64,000 nt of DNA from Prorocentrum cordatum. Its lineage: Eukaryota > Sar > Dinophyceae > Prorocentrales > Prorocentraceae. The stretch's first letter is position 1. Each line of letters opens with the position of its first letter. The DNA is taken from assembly GCA_963575745.1 (NCBI GenBank), contig CAUYUJ010019594.1:87107-151106 (forward strand), read 5' to 3'. Position numbers and translations under genes: made by a program. Below, one piece after another: positions 21,461 through 32,139 of this stretch. The notes beneath the pieces are model-generated. The model saw only the letters and a list, made by a program, of their open reading frames with translations. It had not been told where the DNA came from and searched no databases.

Positions 21461-21883
21461 CGATGGACAACGTCCGCGGCGACTCCAGCAGCGAGCCCCG
21501 TTCAAACTGGACCGGGACTGCTGCAGGTCTCCGTGCCCATCATTTTCGCACCCACTTCGATCGTACGAATACCGAGCATGAGCACGCTTGCGCGGTGCCG
21601 CTCCGAGGTCCAGTAGCCGGATGCCCGCGGGCAGCCGGAAGCCAGTCAGCAGCAGGTGCTGGAGAACTAGACCCGACGATCCTCGAACCTCGAACCGGAA
21701 ACCTCTACCAACACATCCGAAGAGCAAAACGTCGAAGACCTCGAACCCCCAACCCGAAGCCTCTACCGACGCCTCGACCTCGAAGCAGAACGTCCGAAAG
21801 CCTCTCGAGACTCGAACCCGAAGCGTGTGAAAACCACAAGGCCCGAAGGGCACGTTTGCGCGGGGCCTCTGCGAGGCCTTTTA
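21461..21883. other. No gene recognised
   Basis: Holds short CTCGAACC-type repeats (21675-21830) and no supported reading frame. Confidence 0.4.
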
Positions 21884-22065
21884 GCGGCGCGCACAGGGGG
21901 GCAGGGGGAGGGGAGGGGGGGGGGAAGGCTTCTGAGAGGGAGGCTGCCTCTCCGGAGGCGCGGGCCTTATACATCTGTAGACGAGGCCCGCGCCTTCTGA
22001 CAAGCAGGGGTGCTTCTGCGAAGCCCTCCCCCCCCCCGCACCCCCCCCTCTGCTCGGGAGCGGCC
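21884..22065. mobile_element. Foldback element M5, copy 1 (diverged)
   Basis: GGCGCGCACAGGGGGG and GGAAGGCTTCTGAGAGG at the left are mirrored by GCTTCTGCGAAGCCCTCCCC and GGAGCGGCC at the right. The blocks match M5 copy 2 (62024-62195), but the arms here have diverged more. I see no matching exons around this copy. Confidence 0.65.
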
Positions 22066-22255
22066 AAGAGGGGGGTGTCCAAGAGGGGGGGGGTGCAAAT
22101 CATGACCGGCGGCATGTGTGCGGCCCAGCGGGGGGGCCGGGGACGTAATGAAACAAGAAGAGGCGCCATGAAATCTGGGGAGATGTCAGGGCCCCCGCCA
22201 TGAGATCCACCGCCCCCCTAGCCATCACCCCCCTCTTTTCCGCCCCCCCTCTGCG

Positions 22256-22440
22256 CGTGGCCGCGCCTTGGAGCCGGGCGTGAGGCCCGCGGGCAGCAGG
22301 AGGTCCGGCAGCAGAAGGGGCAGGCGCCGCAGCCGCGGCCCCCGCGGCATGCGACGCCACTCCCGCAGGGCCACGCCCGCGAGCAGGGCGGCGAGGGCCA
22401 GGGCGGCGAGCACCTCGGCGCGGAGTGGGGGCACGGTTCG
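22256..22440 (-). CDS. Possible membrane-protein exon
   Basis: The minus strand reads VPPLRAEVLAALALAALLAG, VALREWRRMPRGPRLRRLPL, LLPDLLLPAGLTPGSK: a hydrophobic helix, a basic loop and a second hydrophobic stretch. It follows a GATCCTCGATCC repeat upstream and could end at AAG|GCGCGG, a GC-type donor such as dinoflagellates use. Family unknown. Confidence 0.35.
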
Positions 22441-22444
22441 AGGC

Positions 22445-22680
22445 GGAGGCTCGAGGGGAATCGAGGATCGAGGGTCGAGGAGGAGGATCGAGGAGGGACG
22501 AAGATCGAGGATCGAGGAGGATCCAGGATCGAGGATCGAGGAGGATGATCGAGGAGGGACGAGGATCGAGGATCGAGGAGGGACGAGGATCGAGGATCGA
22601 GGAGAAGGAGGAGGAGCGAAGAGGACGATCGGGGAGCGGGAAGGGTGAGGAGGAGGAGGAGAAGTCGGAGCGCCGAAGGA
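22445..22680. repeat. GGATCGAGGA minisatellite
   Basis: Repeated CGAGGATCGAGGAGG units, changing to GAG triplets near 22600. Confidence 0.9.
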
Positions 22681-22766
22681 CATAATAGCCATATCTGCTT
22701 CTGTTGGCGACGCGCGTCCGGCCCGAACATGTGACACAAACACATTGCAGCATACCGTTACCTTGC

Positions 22767-22885
22767 CATCGCTCGGACGTCCATTCCCCGTGAATGTGTC
22801 GACTCCGTCCGTGCTCGTTTGCTAGATGATTCAGGATGCTCCTCGACGGTCTTCGCCAAACAAAAATGCACACGTCCGAGCGATG
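22767..22885. mobile_element. Foldback element M2, copy 2
   Basis: The same perfect 14-bp inverted ends as copy 1; 119 bp. GTTACC occurs at 22757-22762 and 22890-22895, a possible but not adjacent target duplication. Confidence 0.85.
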
Positions 22886-23050
22886 CCCGGTTACCCCTGC
22901 GGTATGGTCAGAAAGCGCCCGCCACGGAGTTTGTGCTACAACACTCCAGAGCGCGAGCGTCGCCACCGGCTGGGCCGACGCACGCACAGTCAGGGTAATG
23001 CCGAAAACGGCCCCCGAGGAAGGAGTCGGGACTTCTGGGGCCACTACTGT

Positions 23051-23244
23051 ACGGGACGTGAAAACGACCACAGCCACTGCCTTTCTTGTGTTGCCGCCTT
23101 CCAGCCAGCAGAAACAAAGCAGTGGTTGTGGTCATTTTCGTTGAGCTTGGCACCAGGGAAATGACCACAACCACTACTTCTTTTTCGGCCGGCTGGAAGG
23201 CGGCGCAGACAAGAAGCAGTGGCTGTGGTCACTTTCCCGTCCCG
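23051..23244. mobile_element. Double-palindrome element M9
   Basis: Outer ends ACGGGACGTGAAAACG and its near-inverse CACTTTCCCGTCCCG. Inside are two consecutive hairpins with arms GACCACAGCCACTGC / GCAGTGGTTGTGGTC and GACCACAACCACT / AGTGGCTGTGGTC. A palindrome seems to have duplicated within one element. Confidence 0.75.
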
Positions 23245-23819
23245 CATACTGCCACCACTGGGGCTACCACTACTGGTACCACTACCACTGCAGCTGCCAC
23301 TACCACCACTGCTGCTGCCGCAGCCTCCCACGACTCGGGCCGCGCATCCAGCAGGACGCGCTGGCACGCGACAACCGCCCGAGCCCGCCGAGGGAGAAGA
23401 GCCGCACACCCAGCCAAACACATGCGGTGAAGAGAAGGGAGGAGAGGGGGCCTCTGGAGGCTTCTCGCGGCTCTCGGGCCCCTGGGGAGCCCTTCCGCGG
23501 GACCCGCTTCCCAAGACCCCCCCGATGCCGAGATCTTGTCGCATCGCCGACCCCCGCACAGATCTCGACCGCTTCCCCAGGGCCGGCTCTGCATCCTGGG
23601 CTGTTTGGTTGCTGGTCCCCAGGCCCAGCGAGGGCCCACGAGAGAAGAGAACTCACCCGAAACGTAAGATGTCGCGGTTTGCTTCGCAACGCCAGGGGAT
23701 CTGGGTCTGGGGGTCGAAAGTATGACCCTGCACCTGTCTTTGGGCGCGTTCTGGCCAGCATCTCGGGGCGGATCCAGCTGCGGCGACGAGGAGCCCCCTC
23801 GGAGGCCAAAACAGGGCGA
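23245..23819. other. No gene recognised; CCA/CTA triplets 23262-23325, R9 fragment 23738-23800
   Basis: The triplet run reads ACCACTACCACTGC-like units. The R9 fragment contains GCGCGTTCTGGCCAGCATCT and GCGGCGACGAGG. No coding frame is supported. Confidence 0.4.
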
Positions 23820-23827
23820 AAACCACC

Positions 23828-23863
<36 letters not shown>

Positions 23864-26090
23864 CATCATCAACAACATCAACAATCATCTGCTGGCGTGC
23901 TATTCAACACGCATATCCCAAACCCTCGATATCCACCCTCTTCGTATTCGACCGTACCCCCTTGGAGGCATATCTTCCTTACCTGCCACGTGCATGTAGT
24001 GCAGCCCCTAGAGCAGGGGAAGAGAGGATGGATGGAAGGGGGAGGGAAAAGGATGAACACGAGAGAAATTAGCAGGAGGCGGGCTAGGAGCAGAAAACAC
24101 GTGGTAGAACCAGATGGCAGATCGGGCGGGCAGACCCTGGCGGGCGGGGCGGGAAGGCGGGCCCGGGCGGGCAGGTCGAGAATGAAGCGTGCATCCTCCA
24201 TGTAAAGCATATCTGTACAACTCCAATATATTGTATATGGTTTGCGCATGTAGATATAGCTGAATATAAGTATGTACGTATATATATATATATATATTAA
24301 TAAACAAAAAACGAGAGCGTGATTCCTTCACTGACAGTCGAAGGCACGGCGTCTCAACAAATTGCGAGAAGTCCCACGCGAGAGCACGATTCGTGTATGA
24401 AACTTGAGGATGTCCAGCGCGAGAGTACGATGTCGGAATACATCGTGAGAAAATATCCAGCGGAAGCCGCTGTTGTGGTAGCTGGGGGGCCAAGGGCACA
24501 GTTTTAGCATGAAGACTTTCCCTCATAAAACAACAGGCTGCGGACCCCGAAGGGAACACTTCAATTGACAAAATATAATGTGCACTGGTGGGGGGATCAA
24601 CATAGATCATTATTACGAAATGAATTCGACAACGACAACCAAAAAAAACAAAGGCAACAACAACAAAAACAACAACAACATCAACAGCAGCAATAATCTC
24701 AAGACTGTTCGCTCCTAACTGCTCGCGTGCCATTCAACACGTATATCACAAACCCTCGATACCCGGCGCTCTTCGCCTTCGAGCGTACCCCCTTAAGGGT
24801 ATGTTTTTTTTACCTGCACCGTGTATTTCGTCCACCCACCAGGGCAGGGGGAGAAAAAACAAATGAAGGAACTGACAAGGGGCAAGCGGGTTGCTGAAGC
24901 GTGCGTCCTGCATGAATCGCGAGGAAGTCTCAAGCGATAGCGCGAGTCGCAAGTAAATCGTCAGGAAATCCACAGCAAGAGCGTGATTCCTGAGTGTCGA
25001 AACTGCGGCGTCTGCATCAATTGCGAGGACGCCCCACGCGAGAGCGCGATTCCTGTTTACATTGTGAAGAAGTCCCACGCGAGAGCGCGATGTGGGAATA
25101 TACTGTGAAGATATATCAAGCGGGACGCACTGTAGTTGTAAACCGGGGGCCAGGGGCACAGTTTGGTGACACGTCACTTTCCCTTTTTTGTATAAAAAAA
25201 GGTGCCACCCCCGGGAAGAGACCATATGTATATAGAGAGAGATGTATACATGTATGGATGCAGATGTTTATGTTGATGCATATACTGGTCACCGGAAGGG
25301 AAATCCACAATACCTCTGGTTTATAAGTGAGAGCGCAACCGCAACAGCAGCAGCAACATCAACAGCATCAACAACAACAGCAACAACAGCAGCACCAGCA
25401 ACAACCACAACTATCACAACAATCATTACAAGACCGTTCGTTATTGATCCGCTCGCGTGCCATTCAACACGTGTATCTTAAACCCTCGATACCCGGCCTT
25501 TTCGTTTTCGATCGTCCCACCTATGGAACATATGCCTCTTACCAGCAACGTGTATGTCGTGCAGCCCCTGAAGCAGGGAAGCAGAGGAAGAGAGAACGGA
25601 TGGAAGGAACACGGGGGACGGAGAAGGATGGAGCGCGCGGGGGAGTAGCAGGAGGGGGGCTTGGAGCAAAACACACGTGGCAAAACCAAACGGGTTGATC
25701 GGGCTGGTAGACCCTAACGAGCGGGTCGGGAAGGCGGTCCCAGGCGGCCAGGTCGAGCTGGCGGGTTGCAGAAGCGTGCGCCCTGCATGAATCGCAAAGA
25801 ACTCTCGAGCGACAGCGCATTCCCAAATACATCATGAGGAAATCCGCTGCGAAAGCGTGCTTCCTGAGTGTCGAAGGCGCAGCGTCCGAGTAAAATGCAA
25901 GGAAATGTCACGCGAGAGCGCGAGTCTTGAAGAAATTGCGAAGAAGTCTCACGTGAGAGCGGGGTGTGGCAATACATGTGAGGGAGTATCCAGCGGGAGC
26001 CGCTGTTGTTGTAAAACAAAAGCCAAGGGCGCAGATTGGTGGCACTTCACTTTCCTTTTCCCTGCTTGTGTTTTTAATGTTTAAAGGGAG
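23820..26090 (+). repeat. Tandem array R4, three units of 0.7-0.8 kb
   Basis: Each unit starts with (CAA)n (23824, about 24650, about 25340). It continues with GCGTGCYATTCAACACG, ACCCTCGATACCCGGC and an AGCAGGGGAAGAGAGG block, then GATCGGGCGGGCAGACCCT in the outer units, then repeats of GCGAGAGCGCGATTC about 36 bp apart. It ends near GCCAAGGGCACAGTTT and CACTTCCCTTT-like sequence. The middle unit lacks part of the centre. A fourth (CAA)n start follows at 26160. No coding frame. Confidence 0.85.
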
Positions 26091-26157
26091 CGAGCCCTAA
26101 GACAAGCACTTGAGACAGGGGGCAACAACATGTATTCCTAGAACTGTGAATACACGA

Positions 26158-26300
26158 TCAACACCGACAGCAACAGCAACGACGACGACGACAACAGCAA
26201 CCACGACCACAACCACAACCACAACCACGACAACAACGCCAACAACAACAGCAACACCGATAACAACACCAACAACAACAGCAGCAACAACAACAACAAT
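26158..26300. repeat. (CAA)n with CGA and CCA variants
   Basis: About 140 bp of CAA-type triplets; it looks like the start of a fourth R4 unit whose body is missing. 26301-26700 shows no gene. Confidence 0.85.
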
Positions 26301-26704
26301 CGTTGTACCCGAATGTTCGGTGCATCCATATGCAACATGCATTCACCACGACAGCTCCCCCTTATTGGGGAGTTGCCGCGACGATCCACTACTCCATTTC
26401 CCTGATCTTCCGCCCGAAGAGGTCTTGACAACATCTCCTCCGAGGCAGTTCAACGTTTCTAGCCCGGATGGCACATCGCCTTCGCAGTCCCGCTGTCAAG
26501 GGACTTGCCTCTAGGTATCACGACGCCTGAACGGCCTGATACATCAAGGAGAGGCCTCGCAACCTCTGGGAAAGCCCCGCGGAGAGCCCCGAGAGCCTCT
26601 GGAAGAAATTTCATAACTGAGGCCCAAGGGCTGTCGACCCTTTCCTGGGAACCGCTGTTGCATCGGCCGCTTTCTGATGGCGCTGGGGTTCCTCGTGATC
26701 GTCG

Positions 26705-26926
26705 TCGTCGTCCCCGTCCTCCTCCTCCTCCTCCTCCTCCTCCTCCTCCTCCTCCTCCGCCTCCTCCTCCTCCTCTTCCTCCCCCTCCTCCTCTCCCTCC
26801 TCCTCCTCTTCATGTTCCTCCTCCTCCTCCGCCTCCTCCTCCGCCTCCTCCTCCGCATCCTCCTCCTGCTCCTTCTCCTCCTCTTCCTCCTCCTCCTCCT
26901 CCTCCTCCTCCTCCTCCTCCTCCTCC
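26705..26926. repeat. (TCC)n tract ending exactly at the spliced leader
   Basis: TCC triplets with CTT, GCC and CAT variants. The last triplet abuts the first base of the SL at 26927. Confidence 0.95.
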
Positions 26927-26948
26927 TCCGTAGCCATTTTGGCTCAAG
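26927..26948 (+). other. Complete genomic spliced-leader sequence
   Basis: All 22 bases of the dinoflagellate SL are present (TCCGTAGCCA through TTTTGGCTCAAG). The SL is normally added to mRNA by trans-splicing, so finding it fused to a reading frame in DNA indicates a reverse-transcribed, reintegrated mRNA. The next 12 bases, TTTCGGCCCGAG, agree with the SL 3' part TTTTGGCTCAAG at 9 of 12 positions and may be an older, shortened leader. Confidence 0.92.
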
Positions 26949-28876
26949 TTTCGGCCCGAGAGCTTGGGTGCGACAGGCCGCTGTCGCGAGCTTCCCCGGG
27001 CTGGCCATCGCCTTCCGCAGAGGAGGCCGTGGGCGGAGCATGGCGGAGTGAGAGTCGTGGGCAAGGGGCGGCGGGCCGCAGTGCTTGGGACAGCCCGCAG
27101 GTGCCCGGGCCCAGGCTCCCTGTGGTGCTGCTCCCCTCATCGAGGCCGCTGCAGCCGAGGCAGGCGGCGGCAAGTGCTGGCGGTCGTGGATGTGCGCCGG
27201 CAGTCGAGTGCTTCGCCCTTGATGCCACGGATGGGCAGGAGGCCAGTGCCGTGTACGAGCTCGACTGGGCAGCCATCGGCGTGCAGGCGGACGTGGGTGT
27301 GGTCGTGGACGTTCGCGGATCGGGCGTCGTGAGCGCGGCTGCCGCCCTGTCCGTGGTGGCCATCGCCGTGGGCTCGTCCTTCGGCCGCGTCTCGGTGCCG
27401 CTGCTCGAGCTGCTGGGGGCGCTCGCGGGGTTCTTCTCCCTCGTGGCGTGCGGCCTGGTACTGCTCTGGCCGCAGGTGTGCGCCGTCGTGCCGAGGGCCG
27501 TGGAGAGCGTGGTGGGGCAGGCGGAGGTGCACGGCGAGGATAGCGCCGACCTGCCGAAGGAGAGCGAGGCGGAGCCGTCGGAGGCCTACGTCGAGGAGTT
27601 CGTGGAGGCGCCGACGTCCGAGGGCGTCGACGAGTGTGTCCACGTCCACGTGCAGAAGGTGTCATTCATGGAGGTCGCCGCCGAGGAGTTCGTGGAGGTG
27701 CCGGCGTCCGGGGGCATCGAGAGGAGCGCCTACGTTCCGCAGAGCCACGCCGAGGGGGAGCTCGTCGGCGGGGTGGGCGTCGCGGTGCTGACGGCGGAGC
27801 ACGTCGAGGAGGTCTTGGAGGGGCCGTCGTTCGAGGGCGTCGTGGCGAACGCTCACGTGCCGAAGGTGCCGATCCCGTCGGAGGATTACGTCGAGGAGTT
27901 CGTGGAGGCGCCGACGTCCGAGGGCGTCGACGAGTGTGTCCACGTCCACGTGCAGAAGGGGTCGTTCATGGAGGTCGCCGCCGAGGAGTTCGTGGAGGTG
28001 CCCGTGGCCGCGGGCATCGAGAGGAGCGCCTACGTGCCGCAGAACCACTCCGAGGGGGAGCTTGTCGGCGAGGTGAGCGTGGCGGTGCCAGCGGCGGACT
28101 ACGTCGAGAAGGTCGTGGAGGTGGCTTCGTCCGAGGACGTCGAGGTCAGCGCCCACGTGCCGAATGTGCCGTTCAAGATCGTGGAGGGGCGGCCCGGGGG
28201 GCCGCCCGAGGCCGCCGCCGGGGCTGCCGGCCGCGCCGAGGGGCGGCCAGGGGTGCCGACGGGCATCGAGGGGAGCGTCCACGCGCCGAGGAGCGACGCC
28301 GTCGCCGAGGAGGAGCTCGTCGGCGAGGTGAGCGTGGTGCCGCCGAGGCCCGTGGAGCAGAGGCCCCGCTGGGCCGATGCAGGGGACGAGGACTGTGACG
28401 TGCTGGTCGAGCTGCCGACGGCCTCCCTGGAGCAGGCGCGGGCGGGCGGCTCGCGGCCGCGGCGCAGGCGCAGGCGCAAGGGGACCAACTGGCAGATAGT
28501 GCAGTTCGCCGTTGATGTGCTCGAGCGGTTTGGCTCCCTCCGAGAGTCGCTGGCGGCCACGCTCGGGCCCAGGGCGGTGAATGTGGCTTTCGAGGGGCTG
28601 TTCGACGAGGCGTCAACAGCCGCGGAGTGGGGCTGCGACGTGTCGATCGGCTCCGAGACGGGGAACACCTTGGTTCAGATGTTCCTCGGTGGCGAGTTCG
28701 CGGAGTGCGCCGACTCGTGGCTCCAGGTCGTCGCGGCCGGGGAGAATGAGTTCTCCGAGGTGAGCCGCGCGCGGGGGCGAGGGGCGAAAGCGGGCGGGGA
28801 GGGGCCTCGGAGCGAGGCCCCGCTCTCCCCGTCCGTGCTGGATCCCCCTCGGAATCTTGCGAGGGCGGCCCCGTGA
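26939..28876 (+). CDS. SL-tagged retrogene of unknown function with 100-residue tandem repeat
   Basis: The frame is open from inside the SL to TGA at 28874-28876 (645 codons from 26939). Hydrophobic segments lie at about residues 129-147 (VVSAAAALSVVAIAV) and 151-176 (LLELLGALAGFFSLVACGLV). Two direct repeats of exactly 300 bp follow (about 27578-27877 and 27878-28177; marks YVEEFVEAPTSEGVDECVHV and AAEEFVEVP). Next are an acidic/Pro linker, an RRRRRRKGTNWQ basic cluster (about 510-520) and a globular-looking C-terminus (IVQFAVDVLERFGSLRESLA). I do not recognise the family. The first in-frame ATG is only at 27668, inside repeat 1. An out-of-frame ATG at 27040-27042 opens a 3-codon frame, so the original start may have been lost by a frameshift or mutation. 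Codon use is strongly GC-ending. It may be a young retrocopy, intact downstream but doubtful at its start. Confidence 0.6.
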   Translation: MAQVSARELGCDRPLSRASPGWPSPSAEEAVGGAWRSESRGQGAAGRSAWDSPQVPGPRLPVVLLPSSRPLQPRQAAASAGGRGCAPAVECFALDATDGQEASAVYELDWAAIGVQADVGVVVDVRGSGVVSAAAALSVVAIAVGSSFGRVSVPLLELLGALAGFFSLVACGLVLLWPQVCAVVPRAVESVVGQAEVHGEDSADLPKESEAEPSEAYVEEFVEAPTSEGVDECVHVHVQKVSFMEVAAEEFVEVPASGGIERSAYVPQSHAEGELVGGVGVAVLTAEHVEEVLEGPSFEGVVANAHVPKVPIPSEDYVEEFVEAPTSEGVDECVHVHVQKGSFMEVAAEEFVEVPVAAGIERSAYVPQNHSEGELVGEVSVAVPAADYVEKVVEVASSEDVEVSAHVPNVPFKIVEGRPGGPPEAAAGAAGRAEGRPGVPTGIEGSVHAPRSDAVAEEELVGEVSVVPPRPVEQRPRWADAGDEDCDVLVELPTASLEQARAGGSRPRRRRRRKGTNWQIVQFAVDVLERFGSLRESLAATLGPRAVNVAFEGLFDEASTAAEWGCDVSIGSETGNTLVQMFLGGEFAECADSWLQVVAAGENEFSEVSRARGRGAKAGGEGPRSEAPLSPSVLDPPRNLARAAP

Positions 28877-29084
28877 GGCCTGCCTGGGGCTCCTCCTGGG
28901 GTCGTGCCGCCTGGCCCGCGGGCCTGTGCGGGGTGGGCGCGCCCTCCTTGGATCCCCCCTCGGGGTTCCAAGGCGGTCGCGCGGGCGTCGGGCTCCGTCC
29001 TCGTCGCCACGGCCCGCGCGTCGGGGCGCGAGGCCGCGAGGGGTGCGCAGTGGATCGACTCTGCCCCCCATGTCGCGCCGATCC
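28877..29084. other. 3' flank of the retrogene
   Basis: GC-rich, likely former 3' untranslated region; no poly(A) remnant is seen before the TCC repeat starts. Confidence 0.4.
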
Positions 29085-29320
29085 TCCTCCTCCTCCGTCC
29101 TCCTCCTCCTCTCCTCCTCCCTCTGCCTAACTTAATACACCTCCTCTTCCTCCTCTTCCGTTCCTCCTCCTCCTCCTCTCCTCCTCCTCCTCCTACTCTC
29201 CTCTCCTCCCCTCCTCCTCCTCCTCCGCCTCTTCCTTCCTCCTCCTCCTCCTCCTCCTCCTCCTCCTCCTCCTTCCTCCTCCTCCTCCTCCTCCTCCTCC
29301 TCCTCCTACTCCTCCTCCCT
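29085..29320. repeat. (TCC)n tract
   Basis: TCC triplets with CTT and TAC interruptions. Confidence 0.95.
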
Positions 29321-29433
29321 CATCAACATCAGCATCAGCATCATCATCATCATCATCAGCATCATCATCATCATCATCATCATTCATCATCATCATCATC
29401 ATCATCAGGCATCATCATCATCATCATCATCCA

Positions 29434-29467
<34 letters not shown>

Positions 29468-29505
29468 GCATGCATCATCATCATATCGTCTCATCATTCA
29501 TCATC

Positions 29506-29549
<44 letters not shown>

Positions 29550-29647
29550 CATCATCATCATCAATCATCATCATCATCATCATCCTCATCCTCAGCATCA
29601 TCATCATCATTCATAATCCTCCTCCTCCTCCGCATCATCCCCCTCAT

Positions 29648-29679
<32 letters not shown>

Positions 29680-29872
29680 ACATAATCATACATCATCATC
29701 AATCATCCATCATCATCAGCATCATCAGCATCAGCATGAGATCAGCATCATCATCATCATCAGCATCAGCATATCATCATCATATCATCAGCATCATCAT
29801 CATCAGCATCATCATCATCAGCATCAGCATCATCAGCATCATCATCGTCGTCGTCATCATCATCAGCATCAT

Positions 29873-29908
<36 letters not shown>

Positions 29909-30222
29909 CATCATCATCATCATCATCAGCATGACCATCATCATCATCATCATCAGCATCATCATCATGATCATCACGATCATCATCATCATCATCAGCA
30001 TCATCATCATCATCTGCATCATCATCATCATCATCAACAACATCATCATCATCATCAGCGTCACCATCATCCTCATCATCATCATCAGCATCGGCATCAT
30101 CATCAGCATCAGCATCATCATAATCACCACCATCAACATCATCATCATCATCAGCATCATCGTCATCATCATCAGCATCATCATCATCACAGCCATCGTC
30201 ATCATCAGCATCCCCATCCTCA
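29321..30222. repeat. 0.9 kb CAT/CAG microsatellite
   Basis: CATCAT with CAG, CAC and CGT variants and some phase shifts (ATTCAT). Poly-H, poly-I, poly-S, poly-D and poly-M frames are artefacts. Confidence 0.95.
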
Positions 30223-30369
30223 TCCTCCCCCTCCTCCTCCTCCTCCTCCTCCTCCTCCTCCTCCTCCTCCTCCTCCTCCTCCTCCTCCTCCTCCTCCTCC
30301 TTCTCCCCCCTTCGTCCTCCTCCTCCTCTCCTCCTACTCCTAATCATACATCATCATCATCATCATCAG

Positions 30370-30411
<42 letters not shown>

Positions 30412-31135
30412 CATCATCCATCAGCACCATCATAATCACCTCTCATCCTCCTCCGCGTCCTCACTCCGCCCCCCGCCTCCGCTGCCTCCTCCTCCTCTCC
30501 TCCTCCTCCTTGCCCCCTCCTCCTCCTTGCCTCCTTCTCCTCCTCCTCTCCTCCTCCTCCTCCTCCCCCCTCCCTCCCTCCCTCCCTCCTCCTCCCTCAT
30601 CCCCCTCTCCTCCTCCTCTCCTCCTCCTCCTCCTCCTTCTCCTCCCCTCCTCCATCCTCCTCCTCGTCCTCCCTCATCCTCCTCTCCTCTCCTCCTCTCT
30701 CCTCCTCCTCCTCCTCTCCTATCCTCCTCCTCCTCCTCATCCTCCTCCTCCTCCTCCTCCTCCTCCTCCTGCTCCCCCTCCTCCTTCTCCGCCTCCTCCT
30801 CCCGTCCTCCTCCTCCTGCCCTCCTTCTCCTCATCCTCTTCCTCCTCCTCCCTCCCTCCCTCCCTCCCTCCATCCATCACATCCATCCCTCCTCCTCCTC
30901 CTCCTCTTCCTCATCTCCTCCTCCACTCCTCCTCTCCTCTCCTCCTCCTCCTCTCGCCTCCGCTCCGGCTCGCCTCCGCCTCCGCCTCGCCTCCGCTCCG
31001 CCTCTCCTCCTCCTCCTCCTCCTCCTCCTCCTCCTCCTCCTCATCCTCCTCCTCCTCCTCCCTCTCCTCCTCCTCCTCCTCTCCTCCTCCGCCTCCTCCT
31101 CCTCCCCTCCTCCTCCTCCTCCTCTCTCCCCTCTG
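30223..31135. repeat. TCC-rich block with a CAT island (30345-30440)
   Basis: TCC, CCCTCC and CGCCTC units; purely pyrimidine-rich on the plus strand. Confidence 0.95.
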
Positions 31136-31647
31136 CCCCCCCCGCGGGCCCCAGGTACTCCCCCAAGAGGCCCTTCAAAACCACGCCCTTGCTCCCAGAG
31201 ATCTCTCTGTTCATCCTGGTTGACCGCTTCGTTTTACGTGTGTGTCTTTTCGTCCCTCTTACCGTCAACTCTCATGGGCAGGGTCTCTGAACGGGCCGGT
31301 GAGGACACGCGACGCGTGAAGAACTGGCCGTTCCTGGGCATTCCCAGGTGGCGCTGGCTCGAGTCGTGACGTGTCCGGCCCGCTCCCCCCCTCCCCCTCC
31401 CCCCACCCCCCCACTCCCTCTCCCATCCCCTCCCTCCCTCCCTCCTCTCTCGTCTGCTCCTCTTCCTCCTCGTTCCCTTCCCCCCATCCCCTTCCCCCCT
31501 CCTCCTCCCCCTTCACGCTCCCCCCCCTGCCACGCTCGTCATCACCAGAGGAGGAACACTGCCTCCAGGACCTGTTCCCAAACATGCGATACGTCCTGCT
31601 TTGTTCCAGGCGGAATTCCAGGAAGCCCCGACTCTCTTTCAAACCCC
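31136..31647. other. No gene recognised
   Basis: C-rich DNA with a short plus frame to 31369; no recognisable product. Confidence 0.4.
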
Positions 31648-31893
31648 ATCCTCCTCCTCCTCCTCCTCCTCCTCCTCCTCCTCCTCCTCCTCCTCCTCCT
31701 CCTCCTCTCCTCCTCCTCCTCCTTCTCCTTCTCCTTCTCCTTCTCCTTCTCCTCCTCCTCCTCCTCCTTCTCCTCCTCCTTCTCCTCCTCCTCCTCCTCC
31801 TCCTTCTCCTTCTCCTTCTCCTTCTCCTTCTCCTCCTCCTCCTCCTTCTCCTCCTCCTCCTCCTCCTCCTCCTCCTCCTCCTTCTTCTCCTCC
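31648..31893. repeat. TCC/TTCTCC microsatellite
   Basis: TCC triplets with CTT and a TTCTCC hexamer phase (31720-31860). Confidence 0.95.
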
Positions 31894-32139
31894 TCAATAC
31901 CGGCGTTTCATCCCGAGCCGTTCTGTTGATGGCCCCGGGGCCCGGCCAGAGGCCTCCAGCTGACTTCTTCAGGCCGCGAGCAGGTCTGTCCGGGGTTGCA
32001 AGAGGTGCCCCTGGCCGGATCCGTGTGGGAACCCCTGGGCCCCTTTGGGCCTCCTGAGGGTGCCCTGGAGGCCGTGGGGGCCTCCACAGAAATCCTGGGG
32101 GGGCACCTGACGTAGGGCCAGGGGCACCCTGCAAGCAAC

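Noticed and set aside
26927-26948. SL RNA gene
   Set aside because: An SL RNA gene would have a GT splice donor right after the leader; here TTTCGG follows and a long open frame continues.
31357-31366. GGCTCGAGTC as a fifth SL relict
   Set aside because: Only the TGGCTC core matches; no gene follows.
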